DNA from: Gossypium raimondii
Lineage: Eukaryota; Streptophyta; Magnoliopsida; Malvales; Malvaceae
DNA: 64,000 nt
Reading direction: 5' to 3'
Assembly: GCF_025698545.1 (NCBI RefSeq)
Contig: NC_068566.1
Span: 41,953,192 to 42,017,191, forward strand
In this document: positions 1 to 11,268 of the stretch, one piece after another
Position numbering within the stretch: the stretch's first letter is position 1
Layout: the number at the start of each line of letters is the position of its first letter
Notes under the pieces: model-generated
Databases searched by the model: none
What the model saw: only the letters and a program-made list of their open reading frames with translations
Told to the model about the DNA's origin: nothing
Position numbers and translations under genes: made by a program

Positions 1-2538
1 GACGTCTTAAAGAAATAAATTTAAATATTTTTTAAAATGAGAATTTTTTTTTAACATAAATGTTTAAAATTATTTATCATTTTTTTTTCCGATCATTATA
101 CTCAAACTCACATGGTTTTATATTCTGTTTTATTTTATTAAAATATAATATTACTGTTCGCTCTTTTATTTCTTAACAATTTAAGGTGCTAAAACTTGTG
201 AGATCAGTCATTTTAAAGACAAGCCGCGTTACGTATTGGATTCAGTTTAGGAACTTCGACCAGACAAGATTACATCAAGTCATATGAATAACAAAAGCGA
301 GAGCTAGGACAACCCATTATTCATTTGTTTACGTAAAACGCAATTGGAACATTTAAGAAGCAGCATAAAGATCCGCGGAGGAACTAGAAGGAAGCACTAT
401 CACAACTTTTTATACTCAGACTTTATTTGACATTTTCCTATAAAAGTATTTTTGAACTAAAAACACTTTGAAACAAAAACTAAAATTTTTATTTACATTT
501 TTTGACTAAAATGTATTTCTTATCTCAAAAACACTTCTAAGAAAAGCTCAAAAATCTTGTTTAATAGTACTTTGTTCCAAAGATACTTTTGAAAACAATG
601 CTAAACTGATACCCACCCAACTCATGCATGAATGTTACCTCAATTGATCTTTGTAAAATTGATTCATATTTTTAAAAGCAAACAAATAGTTCACTTGATT
701 TTTGTTATTTTTAGTAGTGTATTATTTTATACTTAATTTGACGCTTCATATGGCCTGATAACTGTAAGGCAAAAGCCCTAAAATCAAATTGACGCACTAA
801 ATTACGACAAAAATAACTAGAACCAAATTCAACATCTAGATCGAACTCTTATGTTAGACATAATCCTTGAAAACACTACTCGTGACAGACGATTCTCATG
901 TTTATTTTTTGTTTAAAAAAAACCCATTAAAACTGTTCGTCCCATCGCACGTCCGCTATCCATAACACAAAACGGTCCTCATCCAAAGCAAATTGATTCA
1001 ATTCCAGCAGTTCGTATTTTAGTATTTCAAATTTTCTCTTGATACCATTTAAGTTAAAAACAGTATAAACCGGCCCACAGGCTCAGGCTTAGCTGTCCTA
1101 ACGTAAACACAGTGTCGAGCAAGAATAAACAAATTCTAAACCTACTTTAATATGCTTGAATTAGAAGATGCAGCATGGTCTTCAAAATTGGGAGAAAAAG
1201 ATCAACATAAAGGATCAGTTGAACATCCCACCACATAAGCTAACCAGGAACTTCTAGATTGAAAGAAGAACCCCTTAGATCAATTCAATGAATAAACAAA
1301 ACATTCCTTGAGATTCAATTTTTATTAAAATAACTGAAATTCAAGAATCATAAAAACTATATATAGATGTTAATCATGAGCAAAATAAGACTCATTGGTC
1401 AATAACTGTGCATATATGTAAATAGGAAAACCAGCACTCACCAACTTCATAGTCTGAAGGTTGGGGCAAGCTTCCAAAGTGAAGACCCGATACTACTATG
1501 GCAAATAAGCATCGTCCACTTTGAAGTTCCTAACCTTGAATCAGGGGAAGTAGTGACAAAAGCCGTTTGCTCCAAGCATTACCATAGCAGCTCACAGAAT
1601 GACAAAAAACTTAAGCAATTTCCCGCTATTTAAATCTTAGCTTTTGTTAAAGTATATTCATGCCGTAACTATACTCTTATTCAACTTCCCCAAGCCCCAA
1701 AATGAAATGCAGGCTTATATGCGGAGGCAGAGGGGGTTCATTCACTTTATATGGAAACTGAAAGAGCAAACTTCAGAATCTTATTGTACTTCAACAGATT
1801 TCTATAATCATTTGAACTCCAGAACAAGCTCCTATAAGCCAACTGTACTGGAGCCGTCAACAGATTTTCTCCGGCAAGAAACCAACTGGTTGAAACCAAA
1901 GCAGGGAGATTCTACAATAGTTTACTACAATAAGCCATATCAGCATAATTCATAGATAATAGGGGCAAAGATTAATCCCTTGGCAATAATACAATAGAGT
2001 GAAGGAACATACGCAACCTAAAAGCCTAAATAGGAAAACCAGTTGCATCACCAATAATACAAAGGACAAAATTCTGAAAAGCTAGAAAAGAACATAAAGA
2101 AATCTACCTCAGATTGCAGTCTCCCTAGTTCCAAAATGCAGGAGCAACCAAAAGGCAATGCAGCTTTGGGCAGCGGCAAGATTACTCCTCCCACAGCATG
2201 CAGCCAAAGTTCCCTTTGCATATAGAGAAAAAGTTTCCGCTTTGTTACTGAATGGTGGAATGAGCCCAATTTCAATGGAACTAAAAGCATAATTGCAGAT
2301 TACAAAATGATAGCTTTTTTTGTTCCCCACTAATCCACATTCTTTATACCCAAGTAAAAGGTCAACAGTAAAAGCTCAAACTCCATAAAAATTTAGACAC
2401 TAATAGTTCTCTCCATATGACTAGTTCCTCTAAAGAGTGAATTTGGTAGTGATACACAATATAGTTGAGCATCAAGCACATAATGTCCATAGTAGAAAAG
2501 ACGACTTAAAACCCAACCAACAGAGCATGAGAAATGCT
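1..2538. other. AT-rich intergenic region plus presumed 3' UTR of the ALY gene
   Basis: No convincing coding region is visible. The part nearest 2538 lies just downstream of the ALY stop codon on the minus strand and probably holds its 3' UTR. A plus-strand reading frame at 1644-1955 has no recognisable domain and low-complexity context, so I do not call it. An imperfect hairpin at about 1434-1556 is listed separately. Confidence 0.5.
1434..1556. other. Imperfect long hairpin, MIRNA-precursor-like
   Basis: The left arm AAGGTTGGG...AA.CTT..CAAAGTG...CGAT pairs with the right arm ATCG..CACTTTGAAGTTCCTAACCTT, with small bulges. Outer pairing continues through ACTTC/GAAGT and CAC/GTG. The loop is about 16-20 nt and the arms about 50 nt. 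I recognise no known miRNA in either arm, so this may be a decayed inverted repeat rather than a MIRNA gene. Confidence 0.35.
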
Positions 2539-4343
2539 TCAATTTGTCTGCATTGCTTCAGTGTGATACTTCTCTAGATCAGCGTCAAGATCTTCTGCCG
2601 AAACCTTTTCTCCACGGCCCCTTCCCTGTCCACGGCCTCTTCCAAAGCCACGGCCTCCAGCAACACCACGTTGCCTACGGAATCCTCCACCCCTGCCACG
2701 CCCACTGTAAAATAACCACATAAAGATCATATAAGTAAATTCTGTCTATCAATAACCAAAAATTGTTTTTTAATAGTAGAAAATATATGGATAAACTGTT
2801 CACACAAATTCACTAACATAACTGTCAGTGCGGTACAAATTTTCCATACAGTAAAAGCTAATAGACGATTACAAATATGGATTGCTGTCTGCCACATGAA
2901 AAAAAAAAAAGAACATAAACTCCCTCTAGCTATCACCCTATTGTAAGCCAAAAACTAGAAAGCTCAAATAAACTGATACTTAAGATGAAATTTCAGCAAA
3001 AATTAGCACTGAGATTCATTTCAGCTTTTGAAAATTTCAGGAACAAAAGATAACTGAAAATATAGGCAAAATATTTGAGCAACAGTAACATCTCAACAGA
3101 GCCAGCTTAAGAAATGATGGAATCCGAGCTATTGAATAAAAGGGCCATGCAAATAAATAAAAAATCATACCCTCTAGGGGCTCCATTAGAACTTCCAAAA
3201 GCAACATTGGCAACTGTTGGTGCAGCAGGGGTAGCAATGTTTGTTCCCACAATCTCGATTTTCATCGGCTTTCCATCAAGTTGAACATTATTGTATCTCT
3301 TGACCGCAGCCATAGCATCTGCTTTCCGTGAAAAGACAACTTCGGCGGTTCCCTAAGAGAAAGATTTTTTTTGTTCTAAACTTCAGTGCTATACAAATAA
3401 TTCAATTTGAAGGACCAATCAATACCAAACTCGATTCAATACCTTCGATCTACCAGTCCAATCATAATGAATTGCATATCGTTTCAGGTCACCAACCTCA
3501 GAAAATAACTCCTGTATATTAAAACACAAACGTTAGAAAGATACAAAAAATAAAAACCCTAACAACAACAAAATATCAACTTTGAACCAAATTTCTTTGA
3601 AAGTATTTCTAAGCATAGTAGATTTTTTCTTAACCCTAACTAATCTCAAATATATGTACATCTCAAATTAATCAATTATTTAACTATAAGAAAAAATGAA
3701 AATTGAATAGCCGAGCCTGGGAATCAGGAATATAAGTGCATAGAGAAAAAAATCAAATCAATATAGCCGGTAACATAATAACACGAATAAATTTTGAGGA
3801 AAAAAACATAATAACAAATTGAAACAGAACAGAAACACTGAATTTACTACTAACTAAAAAAATAGCAAAAGACAACTATTAAAAAAATACCTTTATGTCG
3901 TCGTTAGATACTCCATAATCTAAATTAGAGACGTAGAGCTTCGTTCCGGTTTCTATTGCAGCGGCCCGACCGGCTTGACCTTGGAACGCCGCTCCCTTAT
4001 CCGAATACATATCGTGCTGCCACGTCGTCTCCGGCGCCTGAACAAAATTGAACGAACTTAGCTGATTTAAAATTTTTGGATCAACAACTTTATTTTGGCC
4101 AGAATCAAGAAGAAAATTCAAAAAAAAAAAAAAAGAACACAAAGAAAAGCGTAATCAGATCTAAAACCCTAGGATATGTACCGTAGCAGCAGTATACGGT
4201 GCCGAGCGGTTTGCTCCGCGGTTAGGAAAGCGGCGGGCGGGTCCCGGTCCGGATCCACGGCCTCGACCGCGGGGATTTCCGGATCCGGACTTACGGTTAC
4301 GCTTGATCAGGTCGTCTAGCGACATCTCTAATGCACTTGACAT
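2539..4343 (-). CDS. ALY: THO complex subunit 4 / ALY-REF mRNA export adaptor
   Basis: Five coding exons, minus strand: 4343-4182, 4037-3891, 3511-3443, 3352-3171, 2704-2539. All introns are GT-AG, phases agree, and the total is 726 nt (241 aa plus stop), the usual size for plant ALY proteins. The N-terminus carries the UAP56-binding motif (SALEMSLDDLIKRNR, residues 3-17), then an RGG-rich segment, then one RRM. RNP2 is KLYVSNLDY at about residue 87 and RNP1 is GTAEVVFS at about 127. A second RGG-rich segment follows, then the C-terminal conserved motif ending EKYHTEAMQTN. Family knowledge: these nuclear proteins load onto spliced mRNA with the TREX complex and recruit the export receptor. 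A tRNA-Val-like sequence lies head-to-head upstream. The exact paralogue number is not determined. Confidence 0.95.
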
Positions 4344-4606
4344 TTTTTTGTTCGTCTTTAGTTAGAAATTCACAAAAAAAAACAAAACAAAACAAACAGA
4401 GCTAGAGAAATATAAATTGAAGTACAGAGTAGAAGTAAGAGATGTAAGGAGCTGAGATAGGGTTCCGCCAAGAGAATAACGAAGAACAGAAATCGTATTG
4501 AATTGAAAATTAATAAAGAAAAGCAGCGGAGCTTGAGTCGGTAACTCAACGTGGTAGGGTTATATTTATTCCTTTATAAAAAGCTATTTAAGGAAACTAT
4601 CAATAC
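4344..4606. promoter_or_regulatory. Bidirectional spacer: ALY 5' UTR/promoter and upstream side of tRNA-Val copy 1
   Basis: The 263-bp spacer separates the ALY start codon (minus) from a plus-strand tRNA-Val-like sequence. A diverged copy of its distal part, including GAAGTACAGAGT and AGAAAAGCAG-like blocks, recurs directly before the second tRNA at 9470-9609. The two loci therefore arose from one duplication. Confidence 0.6.
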
Positions 4607-4680
4607 GGTGCCGTGGTGTTGTTGGTTATCACGTCAGTTTAACACACTGAAGGTCTCCGGTTCGAGTCCGGGCGACGCCA
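4607..4680 (+). tRNA. tRNA-Val (AAC), degenerate copy, probably a pseudogene
   Basis: This 74-nt cloverleaf has anticodon loop TTAACAC and T-loop TTCGAGT. Relative to the intact copy at 9610 it has a C-A mismatch at acceptor pair 5-68 and a T in place of the nearly invariant A14 of the D-loop, which normally pairs with U8. A short T run follows at 4682-4685. The fold and anticodon persist, but the two changes hit structural positions, so function is doubtful. Confidence 0.75.
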
Positions 4681-5737
4681 CTTTTCTTTTCTATTTTTCA
4701 TTTCCCATTTGGCGTTGTATTTACTGACCCAAAAGAAAAAACATTATACATATATATATATTTTAATATTTATGATTTTAGGGTTTTTTTATCTTTAAGA
4801 GAATAGGTAGCTTTTTTAGAGAGAAAATTGAAAATGCGTACTATAAGGTGCGGTTTCACTTAAAATTGATAAATTAGTTCTTTTTGATAAATGATTAAAT
4901 ATTAATATTTTTGTCCTTCAGTCTCAAGTTTGATTCTTCTCTTACTCAAATTTGTATTTTTATTTCATATTATTTCAAGCGTTTTATTATTATTCTTAAT
5001 TAACATTTTTAACATGTTAGCTCTTTTGGTTAGATGATTAGATAATTGTGATTTCATCTTTTTAAGTTCCAAGTTTGATTTCTCTTATAAGCAATTTTTA
5101 TTTCATGTAGTTTAAAGCTTTTTTATTTTTAAATTAATATTTATAATTAATAATATATTTTTAAGTTCTTTATTTTTAATTAATAATTTTTTATTTATAA
5201 AATAAAATAATAATGATGTAATTATTTCTTAAAAATATCAACAAATTCTTTTGATATATTTTTCTTTATATATAATATTTATATGTCAAATACTTATTTT
5301 GTCCACTTATATTGTGGGTATGATTATTTCTAATATAATAAAATCAAATAATTATTTGAAATATCATTATTATTTCAAATATGTAAAATAGTTTTAATAA
5401 AAATAAGTAAAATATTTCAAATATCATTGTCTTTTAATCTACATTGTGGGTATAATATTCAATTATTTTTATATGTGAAATATTTCAATTAATTATTTCA
5501 AATATCATTATATTTATATGTGAAATATTTCAAATAATTATTTAAAATACACGTATAAAAATATATAATACTAAAATTTACTACACTCATGATATGGATT
5601 GAAAAATAAATATTATACATATAAAAATTATAATTACTAAAAATAATTATATTTGAAATGATTATTAGATTTCATAAATAAAAGAGTTATTCATTAAAAA
5701 AGTTTTAAACAACATGAAATAAAATATATATTAAACA
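4681..5737. repeat. AT-rich intergenic DNA with a SINE-like left arm
   Basis: About 4890-5112 contains a block with a tRNA-like A-box (TAGCTCTTTTGGTTAGATGA) and a B-box-like AAGTTTGATT. The same block recurs in inverse orientation at about 8876-9110, on the far side of the solo LTR. The remainder is AT-rich with repeats of ATTTCAAATAT and no gene. Confidence 0.45.
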
Positions 5738-8700
5738 TGTAACAACACGTTTTTTAGTGGTATCGGAAACGATGGTTTCGGGATCACAAATCCGACGAAT
5801 GAGTTCGTAAATACTATTATTTAATATTTATGAGTTAAATCTAGAATTACGTTTAATTTTGATTTAATGATTTTTGTTAATTGAACGAATAATTAGGTTC
5901 AAGTGGTATGCCCTTAAAGTCAAGTGATTTTACAAAATGAGATATAGGAACCTTGTTTCTATAAACCGAACTCATTGATATTTTTATTAAATAATTACAG
6001 AGTTATTATTTTTGTACGTGAATGTTCAGTTTAGAAATTTTAATGGTTGGATAGTTAATTAATTGAAAAAGATTAAATCGTAAAAGTTATAAAAATTAAT
6101 CGCTATTAGATTATTTAGGCTTAATAGCCATAAAATCATTAGTGGAGGTTTTATGTTGCAAGAAATCCATGATTCATTTTAGTGGACGATTTTTGTTTTG
6201 TTAATTATTAAATAAAATAAAGTAACTAAAGTGCAAGGAAAGAGAATGAGAATTCATTCTCAGCTTCCTCCACCATACGAACGCCATTGGAGGAGAAAAA
6301 TGGAAGAGTAAAGTTCTTCAATAATCGGCCCCTTTGCATGTAAGTGTAATTGTTACCCGCTTTTTGTAAATTTTATGTTTTTGAGATCATTGCAATTAGG
6401 TTTAACTGACTCGTATCTTCGTTTTCAAAACTGTTAAAGATTTTAAAACTTGTCATTGATGAATCTTATATGTTTTGATAGAAATTGTTAGATTTGGAAA
6501 CTATGATCTGTTTAAAGATTATTTGATTAAGTAAATTTTGTATTTAGGGATTAAGTTGTTAAAATAGTAAAATTATATGAAATTCCTGTGAAAATATATT
6601 AAATATGGGCTGTATAGGGACTATGGAAAATTTGGTCAGCATGATTTGAGTTTAATTAGATTAAATTTAAAGTTTCGAGTTTAGGGACTGAATTGAATAA
6701 AATTTAAAAGTTTACGGTAAAAGTGTAAAATATGGATAAATTGTTATATGTATGAAATTAAGTGTTTTAGAAGTAAATGAATTGAATAATTGAATTAAAT
6801 TATTACATATACATTAAGAAACAGATCAATCGATAGACAAAAGCGGAAAAGGAAAATTTGCTGATGAGTCCTTGGAGTCATGTTTGCTGCAAAATCAGTT
6901 TAGATAAGTTCATATTGATATCCTTAATTATAATTCAATATTAATTGTGGTTATTGACACATATATATTTTTTGTTGAAATCAAATTAATCTATGTGTAA
7001 TAAAATAAATCTCTCGAACGATTTCGATGGATCGAGTAAAAGTTTCATACATGAGATTTTTGTTTGAATTTCTGATCTGGACCGAGTAACTGCACGTGTT
7101 GCAGACTCGGATTTAGCTTGGACTGGTAATCCGTTGTCATTTTACAGGTCTACCTAGCTTTGGCCAAGCTAGTTTATCTATGTTGTCATTGGTTTAGCCC
7201 GGACAGGTAACATGATACATTTATTTTGTATCTAATTAGCTCTTATGAGCATTAACTATTTCTGGACTTATGTATTGAATACTTTTACAAAGATCCATCA
7301 GAAAAATAAGGGTTATTTGATACGAAACTATTTTATTGGAATAAGCATATTACGAATTCTGAATATCTGTATGTTTAATTGTTTAATGACTTGGAAATTG
7401 TTGAATCATGTTGGCATAAGGCGGTAATTGAAATAGCTATATGTGTAAATTGACTTATGTAAGGAATAATTATGAAATAGTTATATGGTATCAAGCTTTG
7501 AATGGAATGTGTCACATATTAAAGATTGAGAAGGATAATTGAATTGCACTTGTTATTTATGAACATTATATGATATGATATGTTTTAAGTTCTTATTTGT
7601 GAAAATGAAAAGAATATATGCATTAGCTAGATGGAATCAATCACTGAAAAGAGAAATTGAACATGGTATAATAAAATGGAATGTGATTTACCACTTGAAT
7701 ACTGAGTTTAATGAATTGATTGGATAATATGTTATCTAGATGTTTTTGCTATAGCATGCTCAAGTTTCATGTATATATGTGAACTCATTAATTTGTGAGA
7801 TTTGTTGTGTGTATAGGAAATAAATGAATTCATAAGCTTGTTAATGAGGTTATGCATGAAATGTACAAAATTATTCAAATTCGGTAAGTTTAGTTTCAGT
7901 TACATACAAGCTTACTAAGCATTGATTTGCTTACATTCGTTGTTTTCTTTCTTTGTAGATCATCGGAAAGCTCGATCAGTTAGAATTTTGTCAGAGCACA
8001 ATCACACTATCCAATCATCACTTTTGTAGTTTTTGATTACTTTGGTATAAGGTTATAAATGGTATGTAATAGGTGATTGTAATTATGTTGGCTACTTGTT
8101 AGTTGTGAAGTTTGTTAAACTTGAATGATGTTTGTCTTTGGATGGATTTTAGAACATGTGAATATGTTTTTGGTTTGGTATATTTATGTTTTGAGGAATG
8201 TTTGGTATATTTGGTATAAGTCTTATGAAAATGTTTGAATGTGGCAATTTGCATTATGGATTGAAAGTAATGGTGGTTTTGGTAAGAGTTATTAAAGGCG
8301 TTTGAGTATTTTGAATGCAATCACTTTGACTTGAAATGTGACTTTGGGTTGGTTATTGAATTGTGGTGTAAATGAGGGCACATTGGTTAGGCACTTAAGA
8401 TCGATGTTTTGACATGTTTTGAGCTTTTTTTTAATTGTGTCTTGAGTAGGTTTAATTTATGGAAATTGGGTTGCTTGATGTCCAAGTAAGCATGCTTTGG
8501 TAAACTTGAATTTGAAGGTACAAATAGGAGTACACGGCCTACGACACAATCGTGTGACCCAATATCGAATACACACACAGTCTGGGCATTGTCACATGGT
8601 CGTGTGACCCTTATTTTCAAAATTTTCATATTTTACCAAAATTTTCTGTTTTATTTCAAATTGATCTCGAATTGCTTCCAAACTTTTTTTAAGGTCTCGT

Positions 8701-8868
8701 AAGCTCAATTTAAGGCCTGTAGGTATATTTGTGCTGTAAATGTTATGTGTGTTTGAATGTTAGTAATTAATCTAAATAATAGTTTCTATTTAAAGTTAAA
8801 TGTTCTGAATTGTACGGTAATGCTCTATAACCCTAATCCGACAATGGAGACGGGTTAGGGGTGTTACA
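5738..8868 (+). mobile_element. Solo LTR number 1 (LTR retrotransposon), about 3.1 kb
   Basis: It starts TGTAACAACACG and ends GGGGTGTTACA, the TG...CA of an LTR. Flanks are AAACA and AAACG, a near-perfect 5-bp target-site duplication. No protein-coding frame of retroelement type is present and there is no second copy to pair with. Near the end are CACACGG/CGTGTGACC motifs and the CCCTAATCCG...CGGGTTAGG block shared with the two other copies in the window. Interpretation as a solo LTR left by recombination is inference. A non-autonomous element with the same ends cannot be excluded. Confidence 0.75.
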
Positions 8869-9609
8869 AAACGTTTATAAGAAGAATTAAACCTAAGACT
8901 GAAAGATGAAATCACAATTATCTAACTATCTAACCAGAAGAGCTAATGAGTTAAAAATATTAATTAAAAATTAAAAACTTAAAACAACATGAGATAAAAA
9001 ATACAAATATAAGTAGGAGAGGAATCAAACTCGGGACTTAAGTACAAAAGCACTAATATTTAACCATATGACCAAATGAGCTAGATTATCAAATTTTAAT
9101 AAAAATGCGTTCTACAAGATATATTTTCTTGACATAACATATTGGATATGTGCTCAATTAATAAAAATTAATTATTGATATTATGTTAGGAAGAGATAGC
9201 TAGAACCTTTGTGTTGATTCTTAAATATCTTGGTTTGATCTCCGTCATTGATGATTGGTGATGATGTTTAATGTATGCCTTATTAACATATTCACTTTAT
9301 GAATATCATTTAAATTTTAAAAAAATATTTTAACCATTCTTTCAAATATTTCAATTAAATATATTTATTTTTTATAAGTTTTTCTTTTGTAATATGTATT
9401 TTATTTAATTTTTTAAAATTATGCAATATCACAGGACGAGTCAAGTTGGAGTGTAAAAAACTTTTTTGAATTAAAATTGAAGTACAGAGTGGGAAAGAGA
9501 GACGGAAAATTTATTAATCAAAAGAGACCCAGTGAAAATTAACAAAGAAATGCAGTGGAGTTTAACTTTTTAATCAATTGATAAATCAATTTAAGAAAAG
9601 TGTCAGTAC
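8869..9609. repeat. Inverted SINE-like arm and duplicated ALY/tRNA upstream block
   Basis: 8876-9110 is the reverse-complement relative of 4890-5112. 9470-9609 is the diverged duplicate of the spacer upstream of tRNA copy 1 (shared GAAGTACAGAGT, AAAATTAA.AAAGAAA.GCAG and GTCAGTACGG blocks). Between them is AT-rich sequence without a gene. Confidence 0.5.
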
Positions 9610-9683
9610 GGTGTCGTGGTGTAGTTGGTTATCACGTCAGTCTAACACACTGAAGGTCTCCGGTTCAAGTCCGGGCGACGCCA
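9610..9683 (+). tRNA. tRNA-Val (AAC), intact
   Basis: 74 nt without encoded CCA. The acceptor stem GGTGTCG/CGACGCC pairs fully with one G-T wobble. A14, G18G19 and T-loop TTCAAGT are present, and the anticodon loop CTAACAC gives AAC, which decodes valine GUU/GUC codons. Discriminator base is A. Confidence 0.93.
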
Positions 9684-9689
9684 GTCTAG

Positions 9690-9697
9690 TTTTTTTT
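9690..9697 (+). terminator. RNA polymerase III T-run after tRNA-Val
   Basis: An eight-T run starts six bases after the discriminator base, the usual Pol III stop signal. Confidence 0.7.
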
Positions 9698-10917
9698 CTT
9701 TTTAATTTCCTTTTTCGCTTTGTATTTCTTACACCGACGCATCCAAATTTCCAAAGTAAAGCATTACATAAGCGTTTAATTATGGTTTAATTCCATAATA
9801 TTATGGTAGGTTAAATTTGATAAATTCATTATTTGTTTCTAAAATGATGATATGGAATTTAATTTATTTTAAAATGGTATTAAATATTCGATTGTGATGT
9901 AAATTTATCAGTAATTAAATATATTTGACTAAGAGTTTTAATATTTTGAAATCGGATTAGTAGTAAAACAAATCAAGCAATCAGTTTTTATTCAATCGTC
10001 TCATAAGTTCAAATTAAATAAATTATTAAAATACATAAAAATAAAAGTCATAAAATTTATTAAAATTTATAAAATCTGATTTAATTGGTTGGTAAATCAA
10101 TTAAGTTTTTACTTTGCTCTCGACTAATGTACCAATAGGTTCTTAGTCAAACTCATCAATCAGTCCATTCCAGTTTCAACAATCTTGGAATTTTCACTTG
10201 CTCTTATTGTAAAAAGACAATATCACTAAATTCATGGTAAATGATTGTATGGAACAATTATGCTAGATTAAAATATAAAATTTTCATTTAAATCTTATCA
10301 CATCATCACATTTATATAAAAAAATCAATTATCCATTAATTTATTTATCAATGAATTGCTAAATTAATTTTTATCATTTAATTATCGAATGAATAGTTGA
10401 CTTATTTTATGATTTTAATTCAAATGGAAATGAAATATATTGATATAGTGTAATTGTTCCATACAATCATTTTCAATTTTTCTTAATTGATGTCGGCTAT
10501 CAATGAGGGTTTAGAAAAATAACTTGGTTTCAAATTTGGAGATATGATTGTTAGGAGTAGTAGTTAAAATTTTAAAGAATGAATTTCCATTGATGGTAAA
10601 ACCAACAATTTAGATTTACTAATAATATTATAAAATAGAAGATTGAATTATGTCAAATTAAGGATTAGATCACAATTTTCAATAACATACAAGGACTGAA
10701 ATGAAATTAAACCATTTCAGAAATTCATTGCAAAAATTAATTAAAATTGAAGCAAATGAAAAAAAAGAAAAAGAAAAAACGTGATCCTCAACCCTCGTAG
10801 ACATAACAAGTCCTTGATAAAGTATTTATATTTTCACAGTTTTTGTTGGGGATGCAATGAAACCCCTGTAGATATAATCAGAAAAAAAGTTACTAGTCTG
10901 CTAATGATTAACCAATC
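9698..10917. other. AT-rich intergenic DNA with one small MITE candidate
   Basis: No gene is visible. The only structured piece is the short inverted-terminal-repeat element at 10239-10472. The end abuts the 3' side of the small membrane protein gene. Confidence 0.5.
10239..10472. mobile_element. Short MITE candidate
   Basis: The left end AAATGATTGTATGGAACAAT is the inverse of the right end ATTGTTCCATACAATCATTT. The inner parts are AT-rich and partly complementary (TTTCATTTAAATC against TTCAAATGGAAATGAAA). I could not fix a target-site duplication, so the superfamily is unknown. Confidence 0.6.
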
Positions 10918-11268
10918 TCAATCACTGTCCCACAGTCCCAGAGATCGAACCACACAAGCGGAACCAGCAACGACGAGGCCAGCGAAGACGGTGGGCACGA
11001 AAAAGTCCACCTTGGATCGCTTCACCAAATGAGCAGGCAAGCAAATTTTATCTCTTTGGAAGTCTAAAGGAATCCTGACGAGCCCTTCAACGTTGCAGGA
11101 TTTAGAGAAGGGGGATGTCGGAGATATTGCTGAAACAAAGGCCATCTCCGAAGCAAACGATGCGATGCTTACCACTGACGCCAACAGTGCTGTCCATGTT
11201 AGAGCGTGGAGTATTTGAGGCCATCGGGCCGTGATTTGCCGGCGTATTGAGTTTAGAGAAGGGAACAT
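10918..11268 (-). CDS. Small two-helix membrane protein, conserved in plants, function unknown
   Basis: A single exon of 116 aa. After a short basic N-terminus (SLNSIRRQITARWPQ) comes a hydrophobic stretch at about residues 18-48. A loop with two cysteines (SCNVEGLVRIPLDF...KICLPAHLVKRSK) follows, then a second hydrophobic stretch at about 88-112. The layout resembles a family of small uncharacterised plant membrane proteins, but that is from memory and I assign no function. An overlapping frame on the same strand (11102-11437) has no such pattern and is taken as a shadow. Confidence 0.65.
   Translation of the reverse strand: MFPSLNSIRRQITARWPQILHALTWTALLASVVSIASFASEMAFVSAISPTSPFSKSCNVEGLVRIPLDFQRDKICLPAHLVKRSKVDFFVPTVFAGLVVAGSACVVRSLGLWDSD

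Noticed and set aside
1644-1955. 103-residue plus-strand reading frame near ALY
   Set aside because: No domain, no splice partner, and it lies opposite the presumed ALY 3' region.
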